From: Phycisphaerae bacterium
GTDB taxonomy: Bacteria > Planctomycetota > Phycisphaerae > Phycisphaerales > SM1A02
NCBI GenBank assembly: GCA_002709295.1
Contig: PAQL01000004.1
Coordinates: forward strand, 77,356 to 141,355
Direction of reading: 5' to 3'
DNA: 64,000 nt
The position numbers were made by a program, and so were the translations under genes. Positions within the stretch are counted from its first letter, which is position 1. The number at the start of each line of letters is the position of its first letter. This document shows positions 53,594 through 62,108 of the stretch, piece by piece. The notes under the pieces were generated by a model that searched no databases, was not told the origin of the DNA, and saw nothing but the letters and a program-made list of their open reading frames with translations.

Positions 53594-53741
53594 CCCGGAA
53601 GTGTCGCAGGTCGGCGTTCCGTGTGTCCAGAGGGTCGGTTCGACGCGGCCCGCCGGGGTATCGAGCGGGACGATCCCCCGCGGACCGGATGGCCGTCGCC
53701 GGGTCGGGGCGGGGAAGGGTTCCTCCCGGTGTCCGGCCCGG

Positions 53742-55022
53742 TCAGAGATCCAGCAGGATGCGTTCCGGGGATTCCACGGCTTCCTTGATGGTCTTGAGGA
53801 AGGTCACGGCCTCGGTCCCGTCGATGATGCGATGGTCGTAGCTCATCGCGATGTACATCATGGGTCTGAGGGCGATGGTGCCGGGGTTGTCCGGATCCTC
53901 GACCGCACGCTTCTTGATCCCGTGCATGCCGAGGATGCCGCTCTGGGGCGGATTCAGGATCGGTGTGGACATCATCGATCCGTAGACGCCGCCGTTGGAG
54001 ACGGTGAAGGTGCCGCCGGTCATCTCGTCGATGCCGAGCTTGCCGGCCCGGGCCCGGACGGCGAAGTCCTTGATCCTCGCCTCGATCTCCGCGAACGACA
54101 TGAGCTCCGCGTTTCGAAGCACCGGAACCACGAGGCCCTTGTCGGTGCCGACCGCGACGCCGACGTCCATGTAGTCGTGATACTCGATCTCGTCGCCATC
54201 GATCCAGGCGTTGACGATCGGCTGCGCCTGAAGGGCGTGGATCGTCGCCTTCACGAAGAAGCTCATGAATCCGAGACCGACGCCGTACTTCTCGGCGAAC
54301 GCCTCCTTGTACTGCTTCCGAAGCTCCATGCAGCGCGTCATGTCGACTTCGTTGAAGGTCGTCAGGGTGGCCGCGGTTCGCTGGCTTTCGACCAGTCGCT
54401 CGGCGATCCGCTGTCGAAGCTTGGTCATCCGGACGCGTCGCACGTCCCGGGTGCCGCCGGCGGATCCGGATTCGGGGATCACGACGGGGGCGGGTTCGGG
54501 AGTCGGTTCCGCCGCAGGCGCGACTGCGGGGGCGGCTGCGGGGGCGGGCGGGGCCTTCGCCGCAGGGGTGGACCTGGCGGCCATCACATCGGCCTTGGTC
54601 ACCCGACCGGCGGGGCCGGTGCCGTCGACCTTGGAGAGATCGATGCCGCTGTCGGCGGCGAGTTTCCGGGCGACCGGGGTCGCCTTCACGTCGTTGTCGC
54701 CTCCGGCATCGCTCGGGGTCGAGGGTGCCGAGGCAGGGGAGTCCGCCGGGGCGTCCGCCGGGGCGTCGTCGGCGGCGGGCTTCTCGGCGTCGGTGTCGAT
54801 GCTGCCGACGCTGGCGCCGACCTCGAGTTCGGCCCCGGTCTCGCCGGTCGCATTGAGGACTCCGGATGCGGGACTGACGATCTCGAGGGTCGCCTTGTCG
54901 GACTCGATCTCGAGAATGATCTCGTCCTTCTCGACCCAGTCCCCGGACTGCTTCATCCAGCTGCCGACGGTGACTTCGGCGATCGACTCGCCGGGACTCG
55001 GAATGGTGATGTCGACGCTCAT
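53742..55022 (-). CDS. sucB: Dihydrolipoyllysine succinyltransferase (E2 of 2-oxoglutarate dehydrogenase)
   Basis: E2 core of the 2-oxoglutarate dehydrogenase complex of the TCA cycle. The lipoyl domain has its modified Lys43 in [11 protein letters not shown]. An Ala/Pro-rich linker leads to the peripheral-subunit-binding domain ([20 protein letters not shown] in part, near 112-150), then a second Ala/Pro linker and the catalytic domain ending with [12 protein letters not shown] (His397, Asp401). Length is 426 aa. sucA lies 56 nt upstream on the same strand. No E3 (lpd) gene is in the window. Confidence 0.93.
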   Translation of the reverse strand: MSVDITIPSPGESIAEVTVGSWMKQSGDWVEKDEIILEIESDKATLEIVSPASGVLNATGETGAELEVGASVGSIDTDAEKPAADDAPADAPADSPASAPSTPSDAGGDNDVKATPVARKLAADSGIDLSKVDGTGPAGRVTKADVMAARSTPAAKAPPAPAAAPAVAPAAEPTPEPAPVVIPESGSAGGTRDVRRVRMTKLRQRIAERLVESQRTAATLTTFNEVDMTRCMELRKQYKEAFAEKYGVGLGFMSFFVKATIHALQAQPIVNAWIDGDEIEYHDYMDVGVAVGTDKGLVVPVLRNAELMSFAEIEARIKDFAVRARAGKLGIDEMTGGTFTVSNGGVYGSMMSTPILNPPQSGILGMHGIKKRAVEDPDNPGTIALRPMMYIAMSYDHRIIDGTEAVTFLKTIKEAVESPERILLDL

Positions 55023-55078
55023 GGGTGGGAGTATCCGGGCGTGGTGATGGAGTTCGGATTCGAACCGGGGTCGATCAC

Positions 55079-57889
55079 TCAGGACTTCGCGGAGGTCCTG
55101 CGTCGCTTGCTTCCGCTCTTGGACGCCTTGGAATCGTTCTTGACGCTGGAACCTTTCTCACGGGCGGGTCGGCCCCCGCCTTCGATCGCTGCAAGGACGA
55201 TCTCCTGCTGTTCCTGCTCGTGCATCGCGGCGGATCCGCCGGACGGGCTCGGGCTGGAGACTCTGGAGATGTCGTCGATCTCCTCCTCGAGGTGCTCTCT
55301 CATCATCCGCTGGACATGGAAGAAGGCGCCGTGGTTGCGAGGCTCCTCCTGGACCCAGGTCACCTGTTCGCGGTTGGGATAGGACTCGAGGATCCGGGCG
55401 ATCTCGTCGGCGGGGAACGGATAGAGCTGTTCGATCCTGACGATCGCGAGGTCGTCGCGCTCCTTCTCGTCCCTTCGTGCCGCGAGGTCGTAGTAGACCT
55501 TGCCGGTGCAGAAGAGGACGCGGCGGACTTCGGAGCGATCCGCGTCCCGCTCCTCGAAGCGGGTGTCGTCGATCGTGTTGAGGAATCCGCCGGTGAGGAA
55601 CCGTTCGATCGGACTCCTCGCGGCCGGCAGTCGCAGCATGCTCTTCGGAGACATCATGATGAGCGGCTTGCGGAACGGCTGGTTCATCTGACGGCGGATG
55701 AGATGGAAGATCTGCGACGCCCGGGTCGGGGAGCAGACCACCATGTTGTCGTCGGCGCAGAGCTGCAGGAACCGCTCGAGCCGGGCCGAGGAGTGCTCGG
55801 GGCCCATGCCCTCCGCACCGTGGGGGAGGAACATCGCAAGGCCGGAGGAGCGTTCCCACTTCTTCTCGGCGCTGGCGATGAACTGGTCGATGATGACCTG
55901 CGCTCCGTTGACGAAGTCGCCGAACTGCGCCTCCCAGATGATGAGCATCCGGGGATCGGCCAGGGAGTACCCGTACTCGAATCCCACGATCGCCTGCTCG
56001 GTGAGCGGACTGTTGTGGATGCAGAACTGCGCCTGCTCCTCGTCGAGATGGTTCAGCGCGGTGTAGGGGACGGCGTTCTTCTGATCGGTGACCACGGCGT
56101 GGCGATGGCTGAAGGTGCCACGCTCCACGTCCTGTCCGGTGATGCGGATCGGATGGCCCTCGAGCAGGAGACTGCCGTAGGCGAGCAGTTCGCCGGTGGC
56201 CCACTCGACCTCGCCCGAATCCCAGAGCTTGCGTCGGTTGCGGTACCCCCGCTGAAGGGTCTTGTGGAGATGGAAGTCCTCGGGCGTCCGCTCGAGTCCC
56301 TCGAAGACCTGGTCCAGCACCTTGCGATCGATGCCGGTGTCGATCGACCGGATGTCGTAGTCGAAGGTGATGCCCTCCCACAGCGAACCGAGGGGGGTGA
56401 CCTTGGGATCCTCCGGCGACTCGGCGATGCGCTGCTGGGCCTCGTCCATCTGGGCCAGCCGGTTCTTCTGCATCTCCTCGAAGCGTTCGGACTCGACCAG
56501 TCCGTCGGCCACGAGTCGATCCCGGTAGAGCCGGGCGACCGGGGTCTGGGCCTTGATGCGCTCGTACATGAGCGGCTGGGTGAACCGGGGTTCATCCGCC
56601 TCGTTATGGCCGTTGCGCCGGTAGCACCACATGTCTATGACCACGTCGTTGTGGAACGTCTGCCGGTATTCCAGCGCGAGCCTGGCGACCCAGGAGACGG
56701 CTTCCGGATCGTCGCCGTTCACGTGGAAGATCGGGGCGTCGACCATCTTGGCGATGTCGGTGCCGTAGTGGCCGCTGAAGGAGTCCTTCTGGTTGGTGGT
56801 GAAGCCGAGCTGGTTGTTGACCACGACATGGATGGTGCCGCCGACCGTCCAACCCTCGAGGTTCATCATGTTGAAGCACTCGGCCACGATGCCCTGGCCG
56901 GCGAAGGCGGCGTCCCCGTGCATGATGATCGGGACCACCTTCTCCCGCTGCTCGTCCTCGCGGATGCGCTGCTTGGCGCGGGTGCGGCCGAGGACGATCG
57001 CATCGACGAACTCGAGGTGCGAGGGGTTGGCGGCGAGGGCCACGCGGATCTTCTGCCCGCCCCGGGTGGTCTTCCAGCCGGAGTAGGCCCCGTGATACTT
57101 CACGTCGCCCGTGCCTCCGATGAAGTCCTCCTCCCAGCTCTCCTCGAACTCGGTGAACACCTGGCCGTAGGTCTTGCCGAGGATGTTGCAGAGGACGTTG
57201 AGTCGTCCGCGATGGGACATGCCGAGGACGAACTCCTCGACCCCGTTCGCGGGGGCGAGCTCCATGATCGTGTCGAGCAGCGGCATCAGCGACTCGCCGC
57301 CCTCGAGGCCGAATCGCTTCTTGCCGATGTAGCGGGTCTGGAGGAAGTTCTCGAACGCATCCGCGGTGGCGAGCGTCTCGAGCAGCTGCACTCGGTCCTC
57401 GTCGGGGAAGCTCGGGCGGTTCTTCACCCCCTCCATCCGCTTCTGAAGCCAGCGCCGCTTCTCGCGATCCTGGATGTGCATGTACTCGGCGCCGATGTGC
57501 CGGCAGTAGGTCGCTTCGAGCAGCTCGAGGATCGATCGGAGGGGGGCGGGGTTCTCGAGCGGAAGCACGCCCGGATCGAAGGTCTCGTCGAGATGATCGT
57601 CGGAGAGTCCGAAGCTCTCGAGGGTCAGATGCTCGGGGAACGGACGGGTGGTGCCGAGCGGGTCCAGCGACGCGGCGAAGTGTCCGATGTCCCGGTAGTG
57701 GTAGATCAGGGAGTCGACCTTGCCCTGGAGGGAATGGGCGACGTCGACGGTCGTCGGAGCGGGGCGAGCGTTTCCAAGTTCGAAGCCTTCGAAGAACCTC
57801 TGCCAGTCGGTTTCGACCGATTCGGGGTCCGTCTTCCAGCGGTGGTACAGCTCGTCCACGAACTCGGCATTCCAGCCGTTGAGCGACAT
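55079..57889 (-). CDS. sucA: 2-Oxoglutarate dehydrogenase E1 component
   Basis: Thiamine-diphosphate decarboxylase of the 2-oxoglutarate dehydrogenase complex, 936 aa. The N-terminal helix [19 protein letters not shown] is the E2/E3-binding type segment. [13 protein letters not shown], the TPP/Mg motif [26 protein letters not shown] and the C-terminal EEPRNHGAF all match the family. The C terminus is extended by a Lys/Ser-rich tail (about 25 residues). A TACACT box on the minus strand at 57974-57979 is the likely promoter for sucA-sucB. Confidence 0.95.
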   Translation of the reverse strand: MSLNGWNAEFVDELYHRWKTDPESVETDWQRFFEGFELGNARPAPTTVDVAHSLQGKVDSLIYHYRDIGHFAASLDPLGTTRPFPEHLTLESFGLSDDHLDETFDPGVLPLENPAPLRSILELLEATYCRHIGAEYMHIQDREKRRWLQKRMEGVKNRPSFPDEDRVQLLETLATADAFENFLQTRYIGKKRFGLEGGESLMPLLDTIMELAPANGVEEFVLGMSHRGRLNVLCNILGKTYGQVFTEFEESWEEDFIGGTGDVKYHGAYSGWKTTRGGQKIRVALAANPSHLEFVDAIVLGRTRAKQRIREDEQREKVVPIIMHGDAAFAGQGIVAECFNMMNLEGWTVGGTIHVVVNNQLGFTTNQKDSFSGHYGTDIAKMVDAPIFHVNGDDPEAVSWVARLALEYRQTFHNDVVIDMWCYRRNGHNEADEPRFTQPLMYERIKAQTPVARLYRDRLVADGLVESERFEEMQKNRLAQMDEAQQRIAESPEDPKVTPLGSLWEGITFDYDIRSIDTGIDRKVLDQVFEGLERTPEDFHLHKTLQRGYRNRRKLWDSGEVEWATGELLAYGSLLLEGHPIRITGQDVERGTFSHRHAVVTDQKNAVPYTALNHLDEEQAQFCIHNSPLTEQAIVGFEYGYSLADPRMLIIWEAQFGDFVNGAQVIIDQFIASAEKKWERSSGLAMFLPHGAEGMGPEHSSARLERFLQLCADDNMVVCSPTRASQIFHLIRRQMNQPFRKPLIMMSPKSMLRLPAARSPIERFLTGGFLNTIDDTRFEERDADRSEVRRVLFCTGKVYYDLAARRDEKERDDLAIVRIEQLYPFPADEIARILESYPNREQVTWVQEEPRNHGAFFHVQRMMREHLEEEIDDISRVSSPSPSGGSAAMHEQEQQEIVLAAIEGGGRPAREKGSSVKNDSKASKSGSKRRRTSAKS

Positions 57890-57973
57890 GCAGACTGTCC
57901 TTGGGCCGGCGATCCGGCGGGAGGAGACGGAGGGCTTGAGGGTCGCGATGAACCCTCTTTTTCCATTCCGTGA

Positions 57974-57979
57974 AGTGTA
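57974..57979 (-). promoter_or_regulatory. Possible -10 box of the sucAB operon
   Basis: Minus-strand TACACT, 84 nt upstream of the sucA ATG. It has the same sequence as the boxes before priA and the AI-2E permease but here leaves a normal leader of about 75 nt. No -35 hexamer was found. Confidence 0.4.
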
Positions 57980-58081
57980 TCGCGCAGCGTGCTTGAAACG
58001 TCCCCCGTAGGTGCATGAAACCGCAGAAGCGGAGGCGTATTTTCGGCGGTCATCCCCCGAAGCCCGGGATCGCCTCGGCGG

Positions 58082-60430
58082 TCACATGAGGGAGGTCGGA
58101 TCGACGTCGATCGCGACCCCTTCACCGAGTGAGAGAGGACCTGAGAACACTCCGCCGTCCCGTGCCGCGGCGATGAACCGGGTCGAGGCCCCGGGGCCGT
58201 CGGCGAGGATCTCGATCTGGACCCGATACCGGCCCGCGATTCTCGCGATCGCACAGGGCACCGGTCCTCGGAGTTCGATGCCCGGAGTCTCGATCGAACG
58301 AAGGCGGGTCATCAGGGTCTCTCCCAGTCGGACGGCCTCGACCTCTCCGGGGTCGCGGATGAGGATTCGAGTCATCCGGCGGAGGGGGGGGAGCCCGAAT
58401 CGCTCCCGATCCGCCAGTTCCCGGTCCGCGAAGGCCTCGTAATCGTGCTCCGCCGCCCGCCGGATCGCCGGGGCATCGGGCTGCAGCGTCTGGACGATCG
58501 CCCGTCCCGCGGTCTCGCCCCTGCCGCATCGTCCCACCACCTGGGAGACCAGCTGGAAGGTCCGCTCTCCGGCTCGGAAGTCGGGGAGGTTGATCGAGGT
58601 GTCTCCGTTGACCACGCCGACCAGTCGAACCCCGGGGAAGTCCAGGCCCTTCGCGATCATCTGGGTGCCGGCGAGCAGCCTGATTCGTCCGAGGCGGAAG
58701 CGTTCGAGAAGGTCATGAAACTCCTCGGAGGTGTGCAGAGCATCCGAATCGACCCTGGCCATCGCCCCTTCGGCCGCGATTCGCGGATGAAGCCTCGCCA
58801 GCTCCTCCTCCACTCGCTGCGTGCCGAGGCCGAAGACCACGGTTCTCTTGCTGCAGAGCGGGCATTGGCGAGGCAGGCGGAGCTGGGCATCACAGTGGTG
58901 GCATCGGACCCACCGCTCCCGGACCTCGCCATCAGCCTGGTGACAGACCATGCCGGCGTCGCAGTGCTCGCAGGTCATGATCCAGCCGCACCTCTGGTCG
59001 GGGCAGGCGATGTAGTTGGCGTAGCCCCGTCGATTCAGAAGGAGCAGCACCTGCCCGTCCTTCTCGAGGGTGTCGGCGATGGCGTGCCCGAGCCGAGGGC
59101 CGATGAGCCGGATCCCGTTGTCCAGAGCCTGCCGCCGTTCTTCGGCGAAATCGACGATTTCCACGGTCGGCAGGCGGAGTCCGGGGGCTCGCCGGGGCAG
59201 GCGATGGAGCTGATGTCGTCCTCCGGCTCTGGCGTTCCGCCAACTCTCCAGGGAGGGAGTCGCCGACCCCAGGATCACCGGGCAGTCGGCCAGCTGACCC
59301 CGGCGAAGGGCGGCATCCCGCCCGTGGTAGCGGGGAGCCTGATCCTGCTTGTAGGAGGGATCGTGCTCCTCATCGACGACGATCAGGCCCAGCCGGCCGT
59401 CTGGAACCGGGGCGAAGAGGGCCGATCTCGCTCCAAGGACGATCCGGGCCGTGCCATCGGCAGCCTTGCGCCATTCCTGGTGACGCTGGGCCGCGGTCAG
59501 GCCCGAGTGCAGCACGGCGGCCGGCACCCGTTCGAATCGAGCGAGGAATCTGGCCGTCGTCTGGGGGGTGAGTGCGATTTCGGGCACGAGGACCAGGGCG
59601 GTCTTGTCGGCCTCGAGCACCTGCTCGACCAGTCTGAGATAGACCTCGGTCTTGCCACTGCCGGTCACGCCGAAGAGCAGATGGCTCGAGAAGCCCTGGT
59701 CCATGAGCCCGCCGATCGAGGAGACCGCGGCGGCCTGATCCTCGTTGAGGGTCACGGTGCGGTCTTCGAGCCCTGATCGCGACCGTGCCCGGGCCTCGAT
59801 GGTCGAAACCGATCGCATCTCGATCAGGCCCAGGGTCTCCAGTCGACGCAGGACCGCCTGGCCGGAGACCCCGGTTCGTTCGGCGAGGTCCGTGGAGGAA
59901 ATCGGGAGATCCGACTCCGGAATCGCCCTCAAAGCCTCGAGAACGGCCTTCTGACGGGCGCCAAGCCGTATTTTGGCGTCTTCAGGGGGAGGGGTGGGTC
60001 GAACGAGATGTCTGGTGGTGTTCCCGATGCCCTTGCGGACCGCGGCGGGTATCAGGCTGGAAAGGGTCATCCCGATCGGGCAGGCGTAGTAGGCGGAAAT
60101 CCACCTGGCGAGTTCGATGAGCTCCCCGGGAAGGGCGGGGACGTCATCGGCCCGCCCCAGCACCGTCTTGATCCGGGCCGGATCCACCCCGTCCCTCGTC
60201 GTCTCGCCGGGCTCCAGAACCTCGACCACCGTGCCGGTGACCGGTGTGTTGCCACGGCCAAGCGGCACCTGGACCCGATGCCCGGCCTTGATCCCGAGGG
60301 CGTCCGGTGCCCGGTACAGGAGCCCGGCGGGGTATCGATCCACCGATCGCTCCACCGCGACGAGGGCATGAAGCCCTGGTTCGTCGGCCGCGTTCTCGGG
60401 CGTGTCCTGAGGTCCGAAGAGACCGTCCAT
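58082..60430 (-). CDS. priA: Primosomal replication restart helicase PriA
   Basis: A 782-aa 3'-5' helicase that reloads the replisome at stalled forks. The N-terminal 3'-DNA-binding domain (RVQVPLGRGNTPVTGTVVE) is followed by the helicase with Walker A FGVTGSGKTEVY (Lys260) and DEEH box VVDEEHDPSYKQ. The zinc-binding cysteine block (CPDQRCGW, CEHCDAG, RCHHCDAQ, CPLC) is present, as is the late motif RAIVQTLQPDAPAI. The frame is open to 60475, but the ATG at 60430 is the plausible start because a TACACT box lies 6 nt before it. Confidence 0.93.
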   Translation of the reverse strand: MDGLFGPQDTPENAADEPGLHALVAVERSVDRYPAGLLYRAPDALGIKAGHRVQVPLGRGNTPVTGTVVEVLEPGETTRDGVDPARIKTVLGRADDVPALPGELIELARWISAYYACPIGMTLSSLIPAAVRKGIGNTTRHLVRPTPPPEDAKIRLGARQKAVLEALRAIPESDLPISSTDLAERTGVSGQAVLRRLETLGLIEMRSVSTIEARARSRSGLEDRTVTLNEDQAAAVSSIGGLMDQGFSSHLLFGVTGSGKTEVYLRLVEQVLEADKTALVLVPEIALTPQTTARFLARFERVPAAVLHSGLTAAQRHQEWRKAADGTARIVLGARSALFAPVPDGRLGLIVVDEEHDPSYKQDQAPRYHGRDAALRRGQLADCPVILGSATPSLESWRNARAGGRHQLHRLPRRAPGLRLPTVEIVDFAEERRQALDNGIRLIGPRLGHAIADTLEKDGQVLLLLNRRGYANYIACPDQRCGWIMTCEHCDAGMVCHQADGEVRERWVRCHHCDAQLRLPRQCPLCSKRTVVFGLGTQRVEEELARLHPRIAAEGAMARVDSDALHTSEEFHDLLERFRLGRIRLLAGTQMIAKGLDFPGVRLVGVVNGDTSINLPDFRAGERTFQLVSQVVGRCGRGETAGRAIVQTLQPDAPAIRRAAEHDYEAFADRELADRERFGLPPLRRMTRILIRDPGEVEAVRLGETLMTRLRSIETPGIELRGPVPCAIARIAGRYRVQIEILADGPGASTRFIAAARDGGVFSGPLSLGEGVAIDVDPTSLM

Positions 60431-60436
60431 GCATCG

Positions 60437-60442
60437 AGTGTA
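60437..60442 (-). promoter_or_regulatory. -10-like box TACACT close to the priA start
   Basis: Minus-strand TACACT, 6 nt before the ATG at 60430, with only CGATGC between. It is transcribed divergently from carA, 106 bp away. Confidence 0.5.
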
Positions 60443-60534
60443 CGAGTCGCGCTCGATCGTCTCCGTGGCTGCCACCGAACGTCATGGTGTCCACACCTCG
60501 CCCGCCATCCCAGCAGTGAGGGGATCCGCGGGGG

Positions 60535-60540
60535 TATCCT
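60535..60540 (+). promoter_or_regulatory. -10-like box TATCCT close to the carA start
   Basis: TATCCT ends 8 nt before the ATG at 60549. A GTG at 60543 is in frame but only 2 nt from the box, so the ATG is preferred. Confidence 0.5.
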
Positions 60541-60548
60541 TCGTGACC

Positions 60549-61793
60549 ATGATCGATGACGTTCGATACGAGATTCTTCGAGAGGGCGAGGACCGCCCCG
60601 GCGGGGTTCGTCTCGCGCTCGAGAATGGCGCCGTGTTCACCGGAAGAGGCTTCGGTGCCTCCACCTCGGCGGGGGGGGAGGTCGTCTTCAACACCGCGAT
60701 GTGCGGGTATCAGGAGGCGCTGACCGACCCCTCGTACACCGGTCAGATCCTGGTCATGACCGCGACCGAGATGGGCAACTACGGCGTGGCTCCGGCCGAC
60801 GTGGAGAGCGACGAGGTCGCGGTGGCGGGCTTCATCGTCCGCAACCAATCAAGGATCCGTTCCAACCACCGCGCGGATGATCATCTGCATCGATGGCTTC
60901 AGAAGGCTGGAATTCCAGCCCTGGAGGACCTCGACACGAGGGCGATCGTCCGCATGCTCCGATCCGAGGGCGCGATGCGCGGGGTGATCGAGCCCGATCC
61001 CTCGGTGTCCGATGAGGACCTGGTCGCACGAGCTCGCGGACTGCAGTCGATGAGCGGCTGCAATCTCGCGGCGGAGGTCGGTGCGGAGGCTCCCGGCACC
61101 TTCGATGAGGATCTGGGCGAATGGGCCGGCGACGTCGGCATGCGTGCCGAGAGTCCGATGGTCGTGGTCGCGATCGATTGCGGCGCGAAGCGCAACATCT
61201 ACCGACATCTGGCCGAACGAGGATGCCGGGTGAGGTTCGTTCCTCACGACATCTCCGCCGAGGACCTGCGATCGCAGTACGAGAAGGGAGAGGTCCATGG
61301 CCTCTTCATCTCGAATGGTCCGGGTGATCCGGCGGCAGTCGAATCGACGATCCAGACCCTCCGGGAAGTGGCGGGAGAGATTCCGACCTTCGGCATCTGC
61401 CTCGGCCATCAGCTGCTCGCCCTTTCCCTCGGGGCCTCGACCTGGAAGCTCAAGTTCGGCCATCGCGGGGCCAATCAGCCCGTTCGCAATGAAATGACCG
61501 GTCGGGTCGAGATCACCAGCCAGAATCATGGGTTCTGCGTGGATGAGGATTCGCTGGCCGCGGTGGGGGGCGAGGTGACCCACCGACACCTGAATGACGG
61601 CACCGTGGCGGGTTTCCGGCACGCCGAGAGACCGATATTCAGCGTTCAATTCCATCCTGAGGCCAGTCCGGGGCCCCATGATTCCAGCTATCTGTTCGAT
61701 GCCTTCATCAGAATGATGGGGCATCGACGCCCCGTGGCCGCCGAGGACTTCCTCCCCGCCGAGGCTTCGGCGGTCGAGGCCGGATCCTCCTGA
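60549..61793 (+). CDS. carA: Carbamoyl-phosphate synthase small (glutaminase) subunit
   Basis: Hydrolyses glutamine and channels ammonia to CarB for carbamoyl phosphate, used for pyrimidines and arginine. The N-terminal CarA domain has GEVVFNTAMCGYQEALTDPS. The C-terminal class I amidotransferase has the nucleophile Cys284 in FGICLGHQLLAL, and the His/Glu pair in QFHPEASPGPHDS. The 414-aa length is slightly above usual owing to a C-terminal tail. carB is not in the window: a secretin gene follows. A TATCCT box ends 8 nt before the start. Confidence 0.94.
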   Translation: MIDDVRYEILREGEDRPGGVRLALENGAVFTGRGFGASTSAGGEVVFNTAMCGYQEALTDPSYTGQILVMTATEMGNYGVAPADVESDEVAVAGFIVRNQSRIRSNHRADDHLHRWLQKAGIPALEDLDTRAIVRMLRSEGAMRGVIEPDPSVSDEDLVARARGLQSMSGCNLAAEVGAEAPGTFDEDLGEWAGDVGMRAESPMVVVAIDCGAKRNIYRHLAERGCRVRFVPHDISAEDLRSQYEKGEVHGLFISNGPGDPAAVESTIQTLREVAGEIPTFGICLGHQLLALSLGASTWKLKFGHRGANQPVRNEMTGRVEITSQNHGFCVDEDSLAAVGGEVTHRHLNDGTVAGFRHAERPIFSVQFHPEASPGPHDSSYLFDAFIRMMGHRRPVAAEDFLPAEASAVEAGSS

Positions 61794-62108
61794 CCGTGGA
61801 TGATCGTCGGATCCGTCCCTGCCGGACCGTGTAAGGGTCACACCAGAGGTCTTCTCCGGGGGTGTGCATGCGTTGGCGTTAGGTTGCGGCTGCCGCAGGC
61901 CGCCCGTATCCTTCGCGATCGCCCGTCGGCTGGAGAGCAGCTCACCAGCGGCAGTCGAAACCCCCAGTCGACGACTCCGGTCGTCTGCGGATCGCCGTCA
62001 GGGACGGCCCCGCACCTGGAGAACGGGAAGCGCCCTCGAGGCGTGACAGAGAGCTAGTCCAAGGAGTTCGTCGAAGACGGGCTTCCTTCCAGAGGAGTGT
62101 GACACGAC
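61794..62108. other. Intergenic region / probable secretin gene leader
   Basis: 315 bp without a credible gene; an 85-codon frame in it has no family features. TATCCT at 61907-61912 is a possible -10 box that would give a leader of about 190 nt. A small GACGAC/GTCGTC hairpin lies within that leader, and a GAGGAG ribosome site lies at 62092-62097, 11 nt before the next ATG. Nothing else was recognised. Confidence 0.5.
61907..61912 (+). promoter_or_regulatory. Possible -10 box of the secretin gene
   Basis: TATCCT, the same hexamer as before carA and MoxR, but 196 nt upstream of the ATG at 62109. No -35 hexamer was recognised. Confidence 0.3.

Noticed and set aside
61800..62057. An 85-codon gene between carA and the secretin
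   Set aside because: No ribosome site, shadow-like composition and no recognisable feature; a possible promoter box lies inside it.
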